A stretch of DNA of 64,000 nt, taken from Vibrio zhugei. GTDB taxonomy: Bacteria > Pseudomonadota > Gammaproteobacteria > Enterobacterales > Vibrionaceae. This document shows, piece after piece, positions 26,157-35,490 of the stretch. The position numbers were made by a program, and so were the translations under genes. The notes under the pieces are model-generated. The model searched no databases, was not told the DNA's origin, and saw only the letters and a program-made list of their open reading frames with translations. The stretch lies in contig NZ_CP033078.1 of NCBI RefSeq assembly GCF_003716875.1, positions 2,046,001-2,110,000 of the forward strand, read 5' to 3'. Positions within the stretch are counted from its first letter, which is position 1; every line of letters starts with the position of its first letter.

Positions 26157-27686
26157 TTACTTAGTGAGCCCCAGCTTTTTCCCCATGCGGTACAAATTGC
26201 CCCGATCCATTTGCAAAAATAGCGCCGCTTTGGCCCAAACGCCGCCGGTTTTAGTGAGCGCATGTTCTATTAACTCGCGTTGATAGCTCTCCACCAGCTC
26301 ACGCAGCGCTTGGCTTTCGTCTGGCAAATAACGTGATGTCTTTTTCACATCATCGGTCACAAGCGATGCATCAAAATGACTTAACATAATGGTATGTTCC
26401 CCCTGGCGAATGGCGCGTAACGCGGCTCGGGTTAAGGTATGCTCAAGCTCGCGAACATTCCCATACCAAGGTAAACATTCAATTTGATGTAATACCTTAG
26501 GATGCACATGTAGATTGGGCGCATTAAATTGCTGGCGTACTTTTTCTAATAAATAGCCGGTTAATACGGGAATGTCGCCCTTACGTTCGCGTAGCGGCGG
26601 CACTTGAATGGGGAACACGTTTAAGCGATGGAACAGATCCACGCGAAATCGCCCTGCTGCCACTTCATGTTCTAACTGACGGTTGGTGGCCGCAATAATG
26701 CGCACATTGACAAGTAAATGCTGATCGCTTCCCACCCGTTGCAGCTCGCCTTGCTGGATCACACGCAGCAATTTGGCTTGTAACATGAGTGGCAGTTCGC
26801 CAACTTCATCAAGAAAAATCGTGCCGCCATCGGCCAGTTCAAATTTGCCCGCTCGTGAGCTGTTCGCCCCGGTAAATGCGCCTTTAACATGCCCAAATAA
26901 TTCACTTTCGGCAAGGCCCTCTGGTAGCGCGGCACAGTTGACATAAATCATCGGCTTATCACAGCGGTGAGATTGCGCATGCACGGCGTGAGTGACCAAT
27001 TCTTTGCCGGTGCCGGTTTCGCCAGTGATTAATACCGAAAAATCAGACTGAGCAACCGTGGCAATATTATTACGCAGTTGCTGCATTTCGGGGCTGACGC
27101 CGACCATGTCACCATGCTGAGAACGGGCTTGCTGGATCAGTGTTTGAGTCACGCTTTGTTGTTGCTGATTTTGCGCTTTGAGCGCTTTTAATTGAGAAAT
27201 ATTGCGTAGCATGGCGGCGGTGAGCGCCGCGAAGGTTTCAATCTCCATGGGATCAATCTTATCAAACGCGCCCACCGCTAACGCATCGATGGTTAATGCG
27301 CCGACTAGTTGCTCTTCCACATACAAACTCACGCCCATACAATCATGCACATCAATGCAATGCTCTGTATTTAACAGCGCGCCATCAAACGGATCGGGTA
27401 AGGGACAATCGGCGGCAAAGCGGACCGGTTTGCGACTCGCCATGATGGCCTCAAGCCGTGGATGATTTTTCGGAAAATAGCGCCGCCCTAACACCGAAGT
27501 GGATAAGCCTTTCAGCGCCACAGGCGTAAGAAACCCCGCTTCATCAAAAATAAACAAGCAACTGGCATCACAAGGAAATACCTCGGCGACGCCATCAATA
27601 AGATACTGATATTGCTCATCATGAGAACGATTCGAACTTAAATTTAACGCAATATTGAGCAAGATTGGATTAACGCATGTGGTCAT
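26157..27686 (-). CDS. norR: NorR-type nitric-oxide-responsive sigma-54 activator
   Basis: The 509-residue protein has an N-terminal GAF domain that in NorR binds a non-haem iron to sense NO (conserved HPRLEAI and LPDPFDG regions kept), a central AAA+ domain with Walker A GETGTGKE, the sigma-54 contact loop GAFTGA and Walker B LDEVGELP, and a C-terminal Fis-type HTH ([20 protein letters not shown]). It stands directly upstream of hcp-hcr on the same strand. Its own upstream region has a third copy of the same 17-bp site (27733-27749), suggesting autoregulation. A second, divergent NorR is encoded at 61939-63486. Confidence 0.9.
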   Translation of the reverse strand: MTTCVNPILLNIALNLSSNRSHDEQYQYLIDGVAEVFPCDASCLFIFDEAGFLTPVALKGLSTSVLGRRYFPKNHPRLEAIMASRKPVRFAADCPLPDPFDGALLNTEHCIDVHDCMGVSLYVEEQLVGALTIDALAVGAFDKIDPMEIETFAALTAAMLRNISQLKALKAQNQQQQSVTQTLIQQARSQHGDMVGVSPEMQQLRNNIATVAQSDFSVLITGETGTGKELVTHAVHAQSHRCDKPMIYVNCAALPEGLAESELFGHVKGAFTGANSSRAGKFELADGGTIFLDEVGELPLMLQAKLLRVIQQGELQRVGSDQHLLVNVRIIAATNRQLEHEVAAGRFRVDLFHRLNVFPIQVPPLRERKGDIPVLTGYLLEKVRQQFNAPNLHVHPKVLHQIECLPWYGNVRELEHTLTRAALRAIRQGEHTIMLSHFDASLVTDDVKKTSRYLPDESQALRELVESYQRELIEHALTKTGGVWAKAALFLQMDRGNLYRMGKKLGLTK

Positions 27687-28208
27687 ACCTGCTTCCTTAC
27701 CAAGGCCCTAGATGGGCTCATGCTAACAATTTGATGTCTTATGCACATCGAAAGTTTCCGAGAATGAACCGTTTTATTGATAACGATCAACGCTGCTACC
27801 ATTTGGTCAGGAACAAAGGCTCGCACGGTGATGTTGAGGTTGGTGACGCTCAATCATCACGATGACATCGCGGCGTCATTTTTTGGCAGTCGCCGTAACG
27901 CATCACAAACGGCAACCGTTACTGCTTGGTTAAACGATAATAAAGTAAAAATAGAAAAAACTCGTGTAATTCACTCGCAAAATGTGGGGAAATTCACGAC
28001 GCCATTACCTGCTCAACCCAGTCATAATTTACCTCTTTTAAGGGTTAGTGCATCCTCCCACAGTTAGCTATAATGGCAGGCATGTAAGCAAAAACGTATA
28101 GTAAGTTAGCGGATAGAGTCGCAGAAATGGCCCCATGTCCCTAGTTCTCAGCCTGTGCATCCTGTCTGAATACGACAATGTCTCTACGCTATCGGAAGGA
28201 AATTCACC
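27687..28208. other. Intergenic region between divergent norR and the nucleotidase-like gene
   Basis: It contains the NorR-like site at 27733-27749. Beyond this I see no gene, riboswitch or clear promoter; a 96-codon open frame at 27777-28067 has no plausible protein character. Confidence 0.45.
27733..27749. promoter_or_regulatory. Third copy of the NorR-like 17-bp site, upstream of norR
   Basis: GATGTCTTATGCACATC matches 15 of 17 positions of the arm at 26102 and keeps GT-N7-AC. It lies about 50 bp before the norR start. Confidence 0.6.
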
Positions 28209-29711
28209 ATGCTTGGTTTGCCTAAGTTCTTTAGTATCATGTGTTTGCTTTTTAGCCTCCCTGTCAATGCAGGCTTGCAACACTTAAGCATTGTGTATAC
28301 TGGTTACCTTCCTCATCTACAGGCCTCATCGGGCAGTTATGCTCAGCTTGGTACGTTACTCAAACAGCAACGTCAGCATCACTCCACACTCTTTCTATTC
28401 GGTGGGGCGAGTTTAGCTCCGAGTTTAATGTCTTCTCTCGACCGAGGGGCTCATATCATAGACATTCTCAACAACTTGCAGCCTGATGCGATGGCCATTT
28501 CAGGCAGAGAATTGATCTACTCGATTGATGAACTCTCTTTGCGGGCCCATGAAGCCGCTTTCCCTATGATTTTAAGTAATGCCACCGATACCTTAACGGG
28601 AAATCACATCGATGACATCGACGCACAGTTAATCATCAACAAGCAAGGCATGAACATTGGGCTGCTATCGGTGATGGATTATCACAGTATCATGGGTTAT
28701 AAGCTGTCCCGCTTACACATCGATGACTCGATGGCACACATTGCGATGCAAGCGAAAAAGCTTCGCCAACAAGGCGCGGACTTTGTTATTCTCATGGCAT
28801 CCCACGGTGTGCAATACACTCAAGCCCTTTTAGAGCAATCCATTATCAATTTAGCGTTGCGCTCCAATCCGTATCTCGATGCGCCATCCACAGCGCAGGT
28901 TTATGCGAAAAACAACCATGAGATTTATCTAAAAAAACATGGGAGTGCGGCCGTGATTACGCTCAGTTGGCCAACAGGTACGCACACAATAACGGACTTT
29001 ACCACGCAATTTATTCCGCTATCGAGCTTACCGGAAGAGCCTAGAATCAAGCAGTATACGAATATCTATACTCAGCGTTTTTCAACCTTATTTGATCACA
29101 AAATCACGGTACTCACTACCCCAATCGATCTTCATTATTCGGTGTTGAGAACCACTGAAAACGCTTTTGGTAATCTAGTGGCTGATGCCATGCGTATCGA
29201 AAGCAATGCCGACATCGCCATCATTAATAGTGGTGCGATCCGTAGTAACGCCTATTTTCCCGCTGGACATACCTTAACCAATGGCGATGTTATGGCCGCC
29301 CTACCGTTTCGCGATAAAATTAAAGTCCTAAAAGTGACAGGACAGCAAATCAAAGACAGTTTAGAAGTGGGGGTGAGTGTGATTTCCCCGTCGTCTGGAA
29401 GTTTTCCTCAAGTATCAGGCATGCACTTTCATGTGGATCAGTCGAAACCGCCGGGCGCGCGTATCGAAGATTTAACGATCAATAATCATCCTATTGAAAA
29501 AAATAAAGAATATACGCTCGCCACCACCACCTTTTTATATCACGGTGGGGATGGATACCGTCCGCTCCTCAGCGCGTTAGAAATCGGGTTTAGTCAGCAA
29601 GTCACCCCCCTTATTTCGGATATTGTGATCAGCCACTTAAATGGTAAACCCACGTTATCCGTTAAACGTGATCTGCGAATTGTGTTGTCAAATGGAGAGC
29701 ATCATGATTAA
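28209..29711 (+). CDS. Periplasmic 5'-nucleotidase-like protein with degenerate phosphatase domain
   Basis: The 500-residue protein has a signal peptide (MLGLPKFFSIMCLLFSLPVNAG) and the two-domain layout of UshA. The C-terminal substrate-binding domain is well kept: ENAFGNLVADAMR, INSGAIRSN, GDVMAALPFRDK and HGGDGYRPL. The N-terminal metallophosphatase domain has the right length and fold pattern, but its metal-binding blocks have changed: YTGYLPHL where TND-H is expected, GGASLAPS for GGD, ISGREL for GNHE, and no GGHSH. It therefore probably binds a nucleotide-like ligand without cleaving it. Its stop overlaps the ATG of the diguanylate cyclase by eight bases, so the two are translationally coupled; a sensing partnership is inferred. 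Confidence 0.75.
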   Translation: MLGLPKFFSIMCLLFSLPVNAGLQHLSIVYTGYLPHLQASSGSYAQLGTLLKQQRQHHSTLFLFGGASLAPSLMSSLDRGAHIIDILNNLQPDAMAISGRELIYSIDELSLRAHEAAFPMILSNATDTLTGNHIDDIDAQLIINKQGMNIGLLSVMDYHSIMGYKLSRLHIDDSMAHIAMQAKKLRQQGADFVILMASHGVQYTQALLEQSIINLALRSNPYLDAPSTAQVYAKNNHEIYLKKHGSAAVITLSWPTGTHTITDFTTQFIPLSSLPEEPRIKQYTNIYTQRFSTLFDHKITVLTTPIDLHYSVLRTTENAFGNLVADAMRIESNADIAIINSGAIRSNAYFPAGHTLTNGDVMAALPFRDKIKVLKVTGQQIKDSLEVGVSVISPSSGSFPQVSGMHFHVDQSKPPGARIEDLTINNHPIEKNKEYTLATTTFLYHGGDGYRPLLSALEIGFSQQVTPLISDIVISHLNGKPTLSVKRDLRIVLSNGEHHD

Positions 29712-31371
29712 CAGGTTGATCTCAAAAATTAATCTCAACACACCGTCCAAACACTATTCCTTAGCCAGTATCATCAATGTTGGCATACTGATGTTCATCT
29801 GCTCAATGCTGATTTTAGCGCTCACTACCTACGCAAAGTTAAAAACGTTTGAGAAAACCATTGAGTCTATCCGTCATCAATCTCTTCCTAGTATTATTGT
29901 GGCGAGTAATCTGTATGCACATATGAATTTATTGCAAAATCAGACCGATAGACTGGCAATGTCAAACTCAAATGCCATGCGACGTATTGCCCTAAAAGGG
30001 ATTGAATCTCAAATGCAGTATTCCTATGAGCGTGAACTCTCTGCAGCTCAACACGCTTACCATCACTCACAATTCGCTCTTTTTCAGAAAAAAATCGATA
30101 AACTCGACGGATTAGTGGTGAAAAAACTCGAGATCAAAAAACAACTGACCCAAAAACAAGACCAATTGTATGAGTTACATGATGTGGTAAACCTGCCACT
30201 TGATCGTTTTCAACACAAAACGGCAATTAGACAAATTCAAATGGCTTTTGCGAATATGCTTATTTTGACAGGCAAAACACTGACCTTAGATAAGTTGCAC
30301 TCCATTCAGCAACAACGTCAGCAGTTGGCTCTCCAATTAGCGGATTTAAACACGCTCATTGATACGCAAACGCCAGACATCCAACGCCTATTTAAACAGC
30401 CGTATCAAAACCTGCAATCGATTGTCATGTCGGAAAAAAACGGTGTCTTAGCATTGCGCATCGAACAATTGAAGTTAAGAGGGAGAATTCGTGGACTGGG
30501 CAACCTCATTAGCAATCTTATCAACGATTACTCACGCCTAATGGAGTTTCAATCTTACCAATTGAATCAAAAAGTATTGGCCAATGTGTCGAAAAACACA
30601 TCCCTGGTAAAACAACACCTTAAACAAGCAAGCCTGACATTTACTGGCGTGTTTATTGCTTATATCCTCTTTGCCTTTTTTATTCATCACTTTTTAATTA
30701 AGCGTCTAAAAAAACTGAATGAGGAAGTCTATCTAAGAAGACGAAATAAAACGCAAGAGATCACCATATCAGGACAAGATGAGATTACTCAATTAGCTAA
30801 AAGCTTTCTAAAATATGCCCAGACAATAGAGCAACAAAAGACAACGCTACAAAGCATGACGCAACGGGATCAGCTCACTGGTATTGCCAATCGTAGAGCG
30901 TTTGATGCGTACTACACGCAAACAGCGAACTTATGTCAAAGGCAACAACAACCTTTAGCAATCATGCTGTTAGATGTCGATTATTTTAAAGCATTTAACG
31001 ACAACTATGGGCATGTAGAAGGCGACCGTTGCTTACAACAAGTCGCGGCTCTGTTACAAAATCAAGTCCCTCGAAAATCCGATCTTGTTGCTCGTTACGG
31101 CGGAGAAGAATTTGTGATTCTTTTACCCAACACACCAGAAGAAGGGGTTCGAGTGGTCGCTGATAATATTCTGAATGCCTTTAATCATCGACGTATTCCA
31201 CATCATTTCAGCCAGATAGAAAAGCATGTCACCATTAGCATTGGTATTGCGATCAGTCATCAGGAGGGGCAAGACCTGATCCCTCCGACCCTCAACGAAG
31301 CGGATCAAGCCTTATACCAAGCCAAAGGCGCTGGACGAAACTGCTGGAAACAATATACCCATAAACTCTAA
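29704..31371 (+). CDS. Membrane-bound diguanylate cyclase with periplasmic sensor region
   Basis: The 555-residue protein has TM helices near residues 23-45 and about 305-327, enclosing a helical periplasmic region of ~260 residues, then a HAMP-like linker and a GGDEF domain. The active site is GGEEF (about 466-470), so it should make cyclic di-GMP, and the inhibitory site RKSD sits exactly five residues upstream, so product inhibition is likely. I place the start at the ATG at 29704 (GGAG 7 bases ahead, ATGATTAA overlap with the upstream stop), not the longer open frame from 29641. It follows the catalytically degenerate nucleotidase-like protein and may take its input from it. Confidence 0.88.
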   Translation: MINRLISKINLNTPSKHYSLASIINVGILMFICSMLILALTTYAKLKTFEKTIESIRHQSLPSIIVASNLYAHMNLLQNQTDRLAMSNSNAMRRIALKGIESQMQYSYERELSAAQHAYHHSQFALFQKKIDKLDGLVVKKLEIKKQLTQKQDQLYELHDVVNLPLDRFQHKTAIRQIQMAFANMLILTGKTLTLDKLHSIQQQRQQLALQLADLNTLIDTQTPDIQRLFKQPYQNLQSIVMSEKNGVLALRIEQLKLRGRIRGLGNLISNLINDYSRLMEFQSYQLNQKVLANVSKNTSLVKQHLKQASLTFTGVFIAYILFAFFIHHFLIKRLKKLNEEVYLRRRNKTQEITISGQDEITQLAKSFLKYAQTIEQQKTTLQSMTQRDQLTGIANRRAFDAYYTQTANLCQRQQQPLAIMLLDVDYFKAFNDNYGHVEGDRCLQQVAALLQNQVPRKSDLVARYGGEEFVILLPNTPEEGVRVVADNILNAFNHRRIPHHFSQIEKHVTISIGIAISHQEGQDLIPPTLNEADQALYQAKGAGRNCWKQYTHKL

Positions 31372-31855
31372 CGCAGTGCTGTGGCATCTTGACGCGTGAA
31401 GCTGGTCACTGACTCTATCGGAGTGTGCCCGCTCCCTTTATGACAGTAAGATAAAAGCGCCTCTATTGAATAAGTTTTGCGACTCAATTAACGTTTTTAT
31501 ACACGTGCAATAAAAATTAAAACTAACCTTATGATAAATAATAATATTATTATTTATATCATTGACGTAACCTGATTGTTTAGATAAGTATAACCTCGCA
31601 ATTTTTTATATTTTTGAATAATTAAAGTAAAAACTTCACTCTAAATCAGGGCAAAAAATAACACTCTATTTCCTTAAAATACAATACGTTAATTATCGCT
31701 CTAACGATTAGATGCAAAATAACCTCGCTTGTTTCCTATACTTTGTGAGGTGACAGGCTTTATCTCATCTAGCCCTATTTGATAACTTCAAAAACAGCAC
31801 CTAAACTCAGTTTAATCCCCCTTTCGAACAATATTCGTTAATAAACGAGGACGAT
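31372..31855. other. AT-rich intergenic region
   Basis: It contains a 24-bp perfect AT-only palindrome at 31534-31557 and presumably the promoter of the chemoreceptor. No gene is visible. Confidence 0.45.
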
Positions 31856-33895
31856 ATGAGAATACACTCTATCCGATTAAAAATGATGTCTCCGATCATT
31901 TTATTAGCTGTACTACTTTTAGGGCTATTCATTTTTATGCAGCTATTACTGAAATACGAAAGTGATGCCATGAAAACACAAACGCAATCGTATTTTGAAG
32001 CGATTGCCGTGGTATTAAATGCGGATAGAGACATTTATCAAGCCCGTCTTGCGCAAGCAGAAATGCTCACCGATTACGGGGATAAAGCCAACCAACAAAA
32101 AACCTTCGATGAAAATGCTCAGCAGGTATATGACAGATTTTATAAATATCGCAAATACCTCGAAAACGAACCACAGTTACTCGAACCGTTTAAAGATTTT
32201 GATCAGCACTATCAACAGTGGGTCAACCGCAGTAAAGATGTCACGCGTAGCTATCAATCTAAACTGCATATTGATAATCAATTAAGCGCCTTAAATCCTA
32301 AATTTAATGCATTAAGAAACATGCTGGATCAAATGGAGGCCGAGCTACGCCGTACGGTTAATAATTGGAAAGAATCCGATGCCCCTGTCGAACCTATCGT
32401 AATGGAACGCTATTTAAACGCCATTGCCAAAGTGTTAAATGCCGATAGAGACATGTATCAAGCGAGACTCGCGCAGCAACACATTCTTTCAAATATTGGT
32501 GATTATGCAGAAAATAAAAAACAATTCGAAGAAAATGCGTTGCAAGCCATCACGCGCTTTCAAGCATTTCAATCGTTAATGAAAGCCGATCCCAATTACA
32601 CCAATCGTTACGATGAGTTTAATGGCATTTTTACCGAGTGGTTTAACCAAAGCCTTGTCATGCTGCAATCGGATGAATTTAAACAAACGTTAGATCGCTA
32701 TGACACGCTCACTGAAGCGGACAAAGCCTTTGATAATATTCGCGACATTTTAGACAAAGCGGGTGAAACGGTGCGCGCACATGGTCGAAAAATGGAGCAA
32801 GAAGTCTCTGAGACGACAGAACGTGTTCAAAAAGTTGCGATGATTGTCATCATGATCGGCTTTATCTTCGCATTTACGATTGGCTATCTTATTCCGAAAA
32901 AAATCACGACTAATGTTAAAAACTTATCGCAACGCATTAAAGAAATATCGCAAGGGGACGGCGATCTTACCGCACGTATCAATTCAGATTCTGCAGACGA
33001 GCTGGGGGACTTATCAAAAGAGTTTGATGGGTTCTTAGATAAGCTGCAAAGCACCATACGTATTGTGAAACAAAAAAGTGCGGCATTGGGTGAATCAACA
33101 CAGCAATTGGATAAAGTGGCACACTCGGTGAGTGGCATCACGAAAGTATTAGCAGAATCTTGTGATTCGATTGTGACCGCCGCCAATGAGATGTCCATGT
33201 CGACAGACCAAATGGCCAATGTGGCGAGCAATACATCGGAAGAATCGAATAAAGCGTCTGATAGCGTTGAGCAGGGACGGCAAGCGATTACGTCCTCACA
33301 CACCACCATTGATTCGTTGGTGGGTAATATTGAGAACACCATGACCAAAGCCGAAGAGCTCGAGAAGAATACCCAGTCTATCTACTCGGTGCTCGAAGTG
33401 ATTCGCGGTATTTCTGAGCAAACCAATCTTTTGGCGTTGAATGCGGCCATAGAAGCGGCGCGCGCCGGAGAATTTGGCCGTGGATTTGCCGTGGTTGCCG
33501 ATGAAGTACGGACGTTAGCAACGCAAACGGGTGAAAGTACCAATAAGATTGAAGAAATGATTAATCAATTTACACAAAGCGTTAACGATGCGTTTGATGC
33601 GATCAAAATGAGCAAAGATAATGCCAGCGATGCGGCAAATAACTTTGACCATGTGATTGCGGTATTTGACGCCTTGAATACCTCGCTCAACGCAGTACGT
33701 GATTTATCAGAACAAACCGCATTGTCGACGAACGAACAATCGGAAGTGTCCAATGAAATTAGTAAAAACCTAGTGAACATGAAAGATCAAACAGATGGCG
33801 TCAATGATGCGGCGGGTAACATTCGCTCGCAATTTACTGCATTGAACCAGCTATATCATGAACTCGATGATCAAGTATCTAAGTTCAAAGTATAA
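31856..33895 (+). CDS. Methyl-accepting chemotaxis protein with duplicated helical ligand module
   Basis: The 679-residue receptor has TM1 (about 12-32), a ~290-residue helical periplasmic domain, TM2 ([16 protein letters not shown]), a HAMP domain and a cytoplasmic signalling domain with the invariant hairpin tip [20 protein letters not shown]. The periplasmic domain resembles the helical bimodular (HBM) type and contains an obvious internal duplication: [20 protein letters not shown] at 46 and [20 protein letters not shown] at 186. HBM receptors bind small organic acids; the ligand here is unknown. No pentapeptide CheR-docking tail is visible. It is a single gene ending at a bidirectional terminator shared with the porin. 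Confidence 0.9.
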   Translation: MRIHSIRLKMMSPIILLAVLLLGLFIFMQLLLKYESDAMKTQTQSYFEAIAVVLNADRDIYQARLAQAEMLTDYGDKANQQKTFDENAQQVYDRFYKYRKYLENEPQLLEPFKDFDQHYQQWVNRSKDVTRSYQSKLHIDNQLSALNPKFNALRNMLDQMEAELRRTVNNWKESDAPVEPIVMERYLNAIAKVLNADRDMYQARLAQQHILSNIGDYAENKKQFEENALQAITRFQAFQSLMKADPNYTNRYDEFNGIFTEWFNQSLVMLQSDEFKQTLDRYDTLTEADKAFDNIRDILDKAGETVRAHGRKMEQEVSETTERVQKVAMIVIMIGFIFAFTIGYLIPKKITTNVKNLSQRIKEISQGDGDLTARINSDSADELGDLSKEFDGFLDKLQSTIRIVKQKSAALGESTQQLDKVAHSVSGITKVLAESCDSIVTAANEMSMSTDQMANVASNTSEESNKASDSVEQGRQAITSSHTTIDSLVGNIENTMTKAEELEKNTQSIYSVLEVIRGISEQTNLLALNAAIEAARAGEFGRGFAVVADEVRTLATQTGESTNKIEEMINQFTQSVNDAFDAIKMSKDNASDAANNFDHVIAVFDALNTSLNAVRDLSEQTALSTNEQSEVSNEISKNLVNMKDQTDGVNDAAGNIRSQFTALNQLYHELDDQVSKFKV

Positions 33896-33912
33896 CCACA
33901 TCGCCCTTCATC

Positions 33913-33942
33913 AAAAAAAGCCACCGCACGTCGGTGGCTTTT
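33913..33942. terminator. Bidirectional intrinsic terminator
   Basis: AAAAAAAGCCACCG, loop CACG, then a complementary arm ending in TTTT. It serves both the chemoreceptor (plus) and the porin (minus, seven T). Confidence 0.85.
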
Positions 33943-33981
33943 GTATAGGATAGGACAAATGGTGATTCATCACCCGCGCCA

Positions 33982-35121
33982 TTAGTAATCGATTTGAAAT
34001 TCGATTTGCGTCGATTCTTCACCGTGTGACGTAAAGACATGCCCTGCCCACATGCGCATTTGCGGGTGGAACCAGTAGTACACTTGCGGCACAAATTGAT
34101 CGCTAAACTCATCATGTGACGCCGTGACGGCTGCGCCCCATCCTTGTATATTATCAGGGAAGTATTGATAGGTCGCCGAAGCAGAGAAACCTAAACCACC
34201 TTTGGTGTAGCCCCGCGCGCGTATTTCACGCTTGGTTTCGCCATCATCTCGTTCTGAATACGCGAGCACGGATCCAAACCGACCGTTCATACCAAATTGT
34301 TTGTAGCCCGAGATTGAGTAGGTATACAAGTCTTCACTATGACGATTGAGGTCCGTATCCGATTTAATGTCTTTGCTTGGATCAACGTTACCTATAATGG
34401 TTTTTTGATAGCCATTATTTAACGACGGCTGACCATTGTGCACGGACGCATAAATACCATAAGAATCAGGATAAAAAGGATAAATATTCGCGGTTTGATA
34501 ACCAATATCAAGCCCGACAATATCGGAATTACGATCGTAACTGGTATGTACAAACAAATTATTGGCAAAAAAGTTTTTATAAATGATCTTGCCCGCGTTT
34601 TTACCGCCCGCTTCACCTTGAATATTAAACTGACCATGCATACCCATATCTGCAGCAAAAATCGCCCAATTTGAGGTATGTTTGGCATAGGCAATGGCAC
34701 CATATTTATTGGATTCAATACCAAAAATCAGGTTTTCCCAAGCCGCATCTTCATCCAAATCATCGTAGGCATTGGTGGTAACACCATCTTGTTGATTATA
34801 GTTTTCACGCGCTTTGAGCCAAAAGTCGCCCATAAATCCGAGATCATCAGTAAACATGGTTTTACCACGTAAACGTAAGCTGGCTTCGATTTTATTGGCA
34901 TTCGTATCCAGTGATTCTCCCGCCGAGGCGGTGCCTTGCAAACGCAGGTTATAATACCAACGTGAGTTATTATCTAAGTCTGTAAACTGCTCTAAAGTGC
35001 TGCCATAGTTTGGATCCGCGTAACTTTCAATCCAGTTACCATCATCGTGCGGCGCACTATGAGCCGCAACACTGACACTGGATAAGGCTAATATTATTGA
35101 GGTTGAGAGTAATGTCTTCAT
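33982..35121 (-). CDS. Outer-membrane porin controlled by BglG-type antitermination
   Basis: The 379-residue precursor starts at the ATG at 35121 (AGAGG ahead) with a signal peptide, MKTLLSTSIILALSSVSVAA. The mature protein is made of alternating amphipathic strands typical of a 16- or 18-strand barrel and ends with an aromatic residue (EFQIDY), as needed for BAM insertion. The acidic loop segments (NAYDDLDEDAAW) fit a general or sugar porin. I cannot assign it to OmpU, LamB or BglH. The frame stays open upstream through the leader to 35247, but that part is non-coding RNA with two antiterminator/terminator modules. This leader implies induction through a PTS-linked BglG-family protein, hence probably a carbohydrate substrate. 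No bglG-like gene is in the window. Confidence 0.8.
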   Translation of the reverse strand: MKTLLSTSIILALSSVSVAAHSAPHDDGNWIESYADPNYGSTLEQFTDLDNNSRWYYNLRLQGTASAGESLDTNANKIEASLRLRGKTMFTDDLGFMGDFWLKARENYNQQDGVTTNAYDDLDEDAAWENLIFGIESNKYGAIAYAKHTSNWAIFAADMGMHGQFNIQGEAGGKNAGKIIYKNFFANNLFVHTSYDRNSDIVGLDIGYQTANIYPFYPDSYGIYASVHNGQPSLNNGYQKTIIGNVDPSKDIKSDTDLNRHSEDLYTYSISGYKQFGMNGRFGSVLAYSERDDGETKREIRARGYTKGGLGFSASATYQYFPDNIQGWGAAVTASHDEFSDQFVPQVYYWFHPQMRMWAGHVFTSHGEESTQIEFQIDY

Positions 35122-35162
35122 GGGTGGACCTCTGCTTTCACGTTTATCGGTTTTTATAGAAA

Positions 35163-35210
35163 TAAAAAAACCTGAACCCCCATAGCTCGCGCTATGTGAA
35201 TTCAGGTTTT
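35163..35210 (-). terminator. Leader terminator 2 before the porin
   Basis: On the minus strand, AACCTGAATTCACATAGC pairs with GCTATGGGGGTTCAGGTT, followed by seven T. Its 5' arm overlaps the antiterminator site at 35205-35232, so the two structures exclude each other. Confidence 0.85.
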
Positions 35211-35232
35211 GCCCTTTTGTAGGTAACAATCC
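35205..35232 (-). promoter_or_regulatory. Ribonucleic antiterminator (RAT) site 2
   Basis: Minus-strand sequence begins GGATTGTTACC and ends GGGCAAAACC, the consensus ends of BglG/SacY-type RAT hairpins. When a BglG-type protein binds, terminator 2 cannot form. Confidence 0.85.
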
Positions 35233-35249
35233 TGTTTTTATTGGCATAA

Positions 35250-35320
35250 AATAAAAAGACCTGACAGCCTTCTCATGCTCAAACGCTGCGTGCAGCGCGT
35301 GATGAGAGGGCTATCAGGTC
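35250..35320 (-). terminator. Leader terminator 1 before the porin
   Basis: A long stem: GACCTGATAGCC and CTCTCAT pair with ATGAGA and GGCTGTCAGGTC, followed by TTTTTATTTT on the minus strand. It overlaps RAT site 1 at its 5' side. Confidence 0.85.
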
Positions 35321-35345
35321 TTGCCTGCTGATGCAGTGACAATCC
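35317..35345 (-). promoter_or_regulatory. Ribonucleic antiterminator (RAT) site 1
   Basis: Minus-strand sequence begins GGATTGTCACTGCAT and ends GCAGGCAAGACC, almost identical to the RAT of the E. coli bgl leader. Confidence 0.88.
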
Positions 35346-35490
35346 TATGCGGTGAAATCAACATAAGGTGAAACATTCACCACAACAAGCCAAACACCTA
35401 AAGAATGTGATTGACTTCTTACCTATTTACAGCGTGAATAACTAAAGACTGACCTTTATCACAGTAATCTTATCTATGCTTACAGGGTCA

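Noticed and set aside
27777-28067. 96-codon frame between norR and the nucleotidase-like gene
   Set aside because: No ribosome-binding site, no protein-like composition, and it lies in the divergent regulatory region.
29641-29703. 21 extra N-terminal residues of the diguanylate cyclase
   Set aside because: They overlap the nucleotidase-like gene in another frame; GGAG and the coupled ATG lie at 29704.
35122-35247. 42 extra N-terminal residues of the porin
   Set aside because: They translate the antiterminator/terminator leader; the signal peptide and AGAGG ribosome-binding site begin at 35121.
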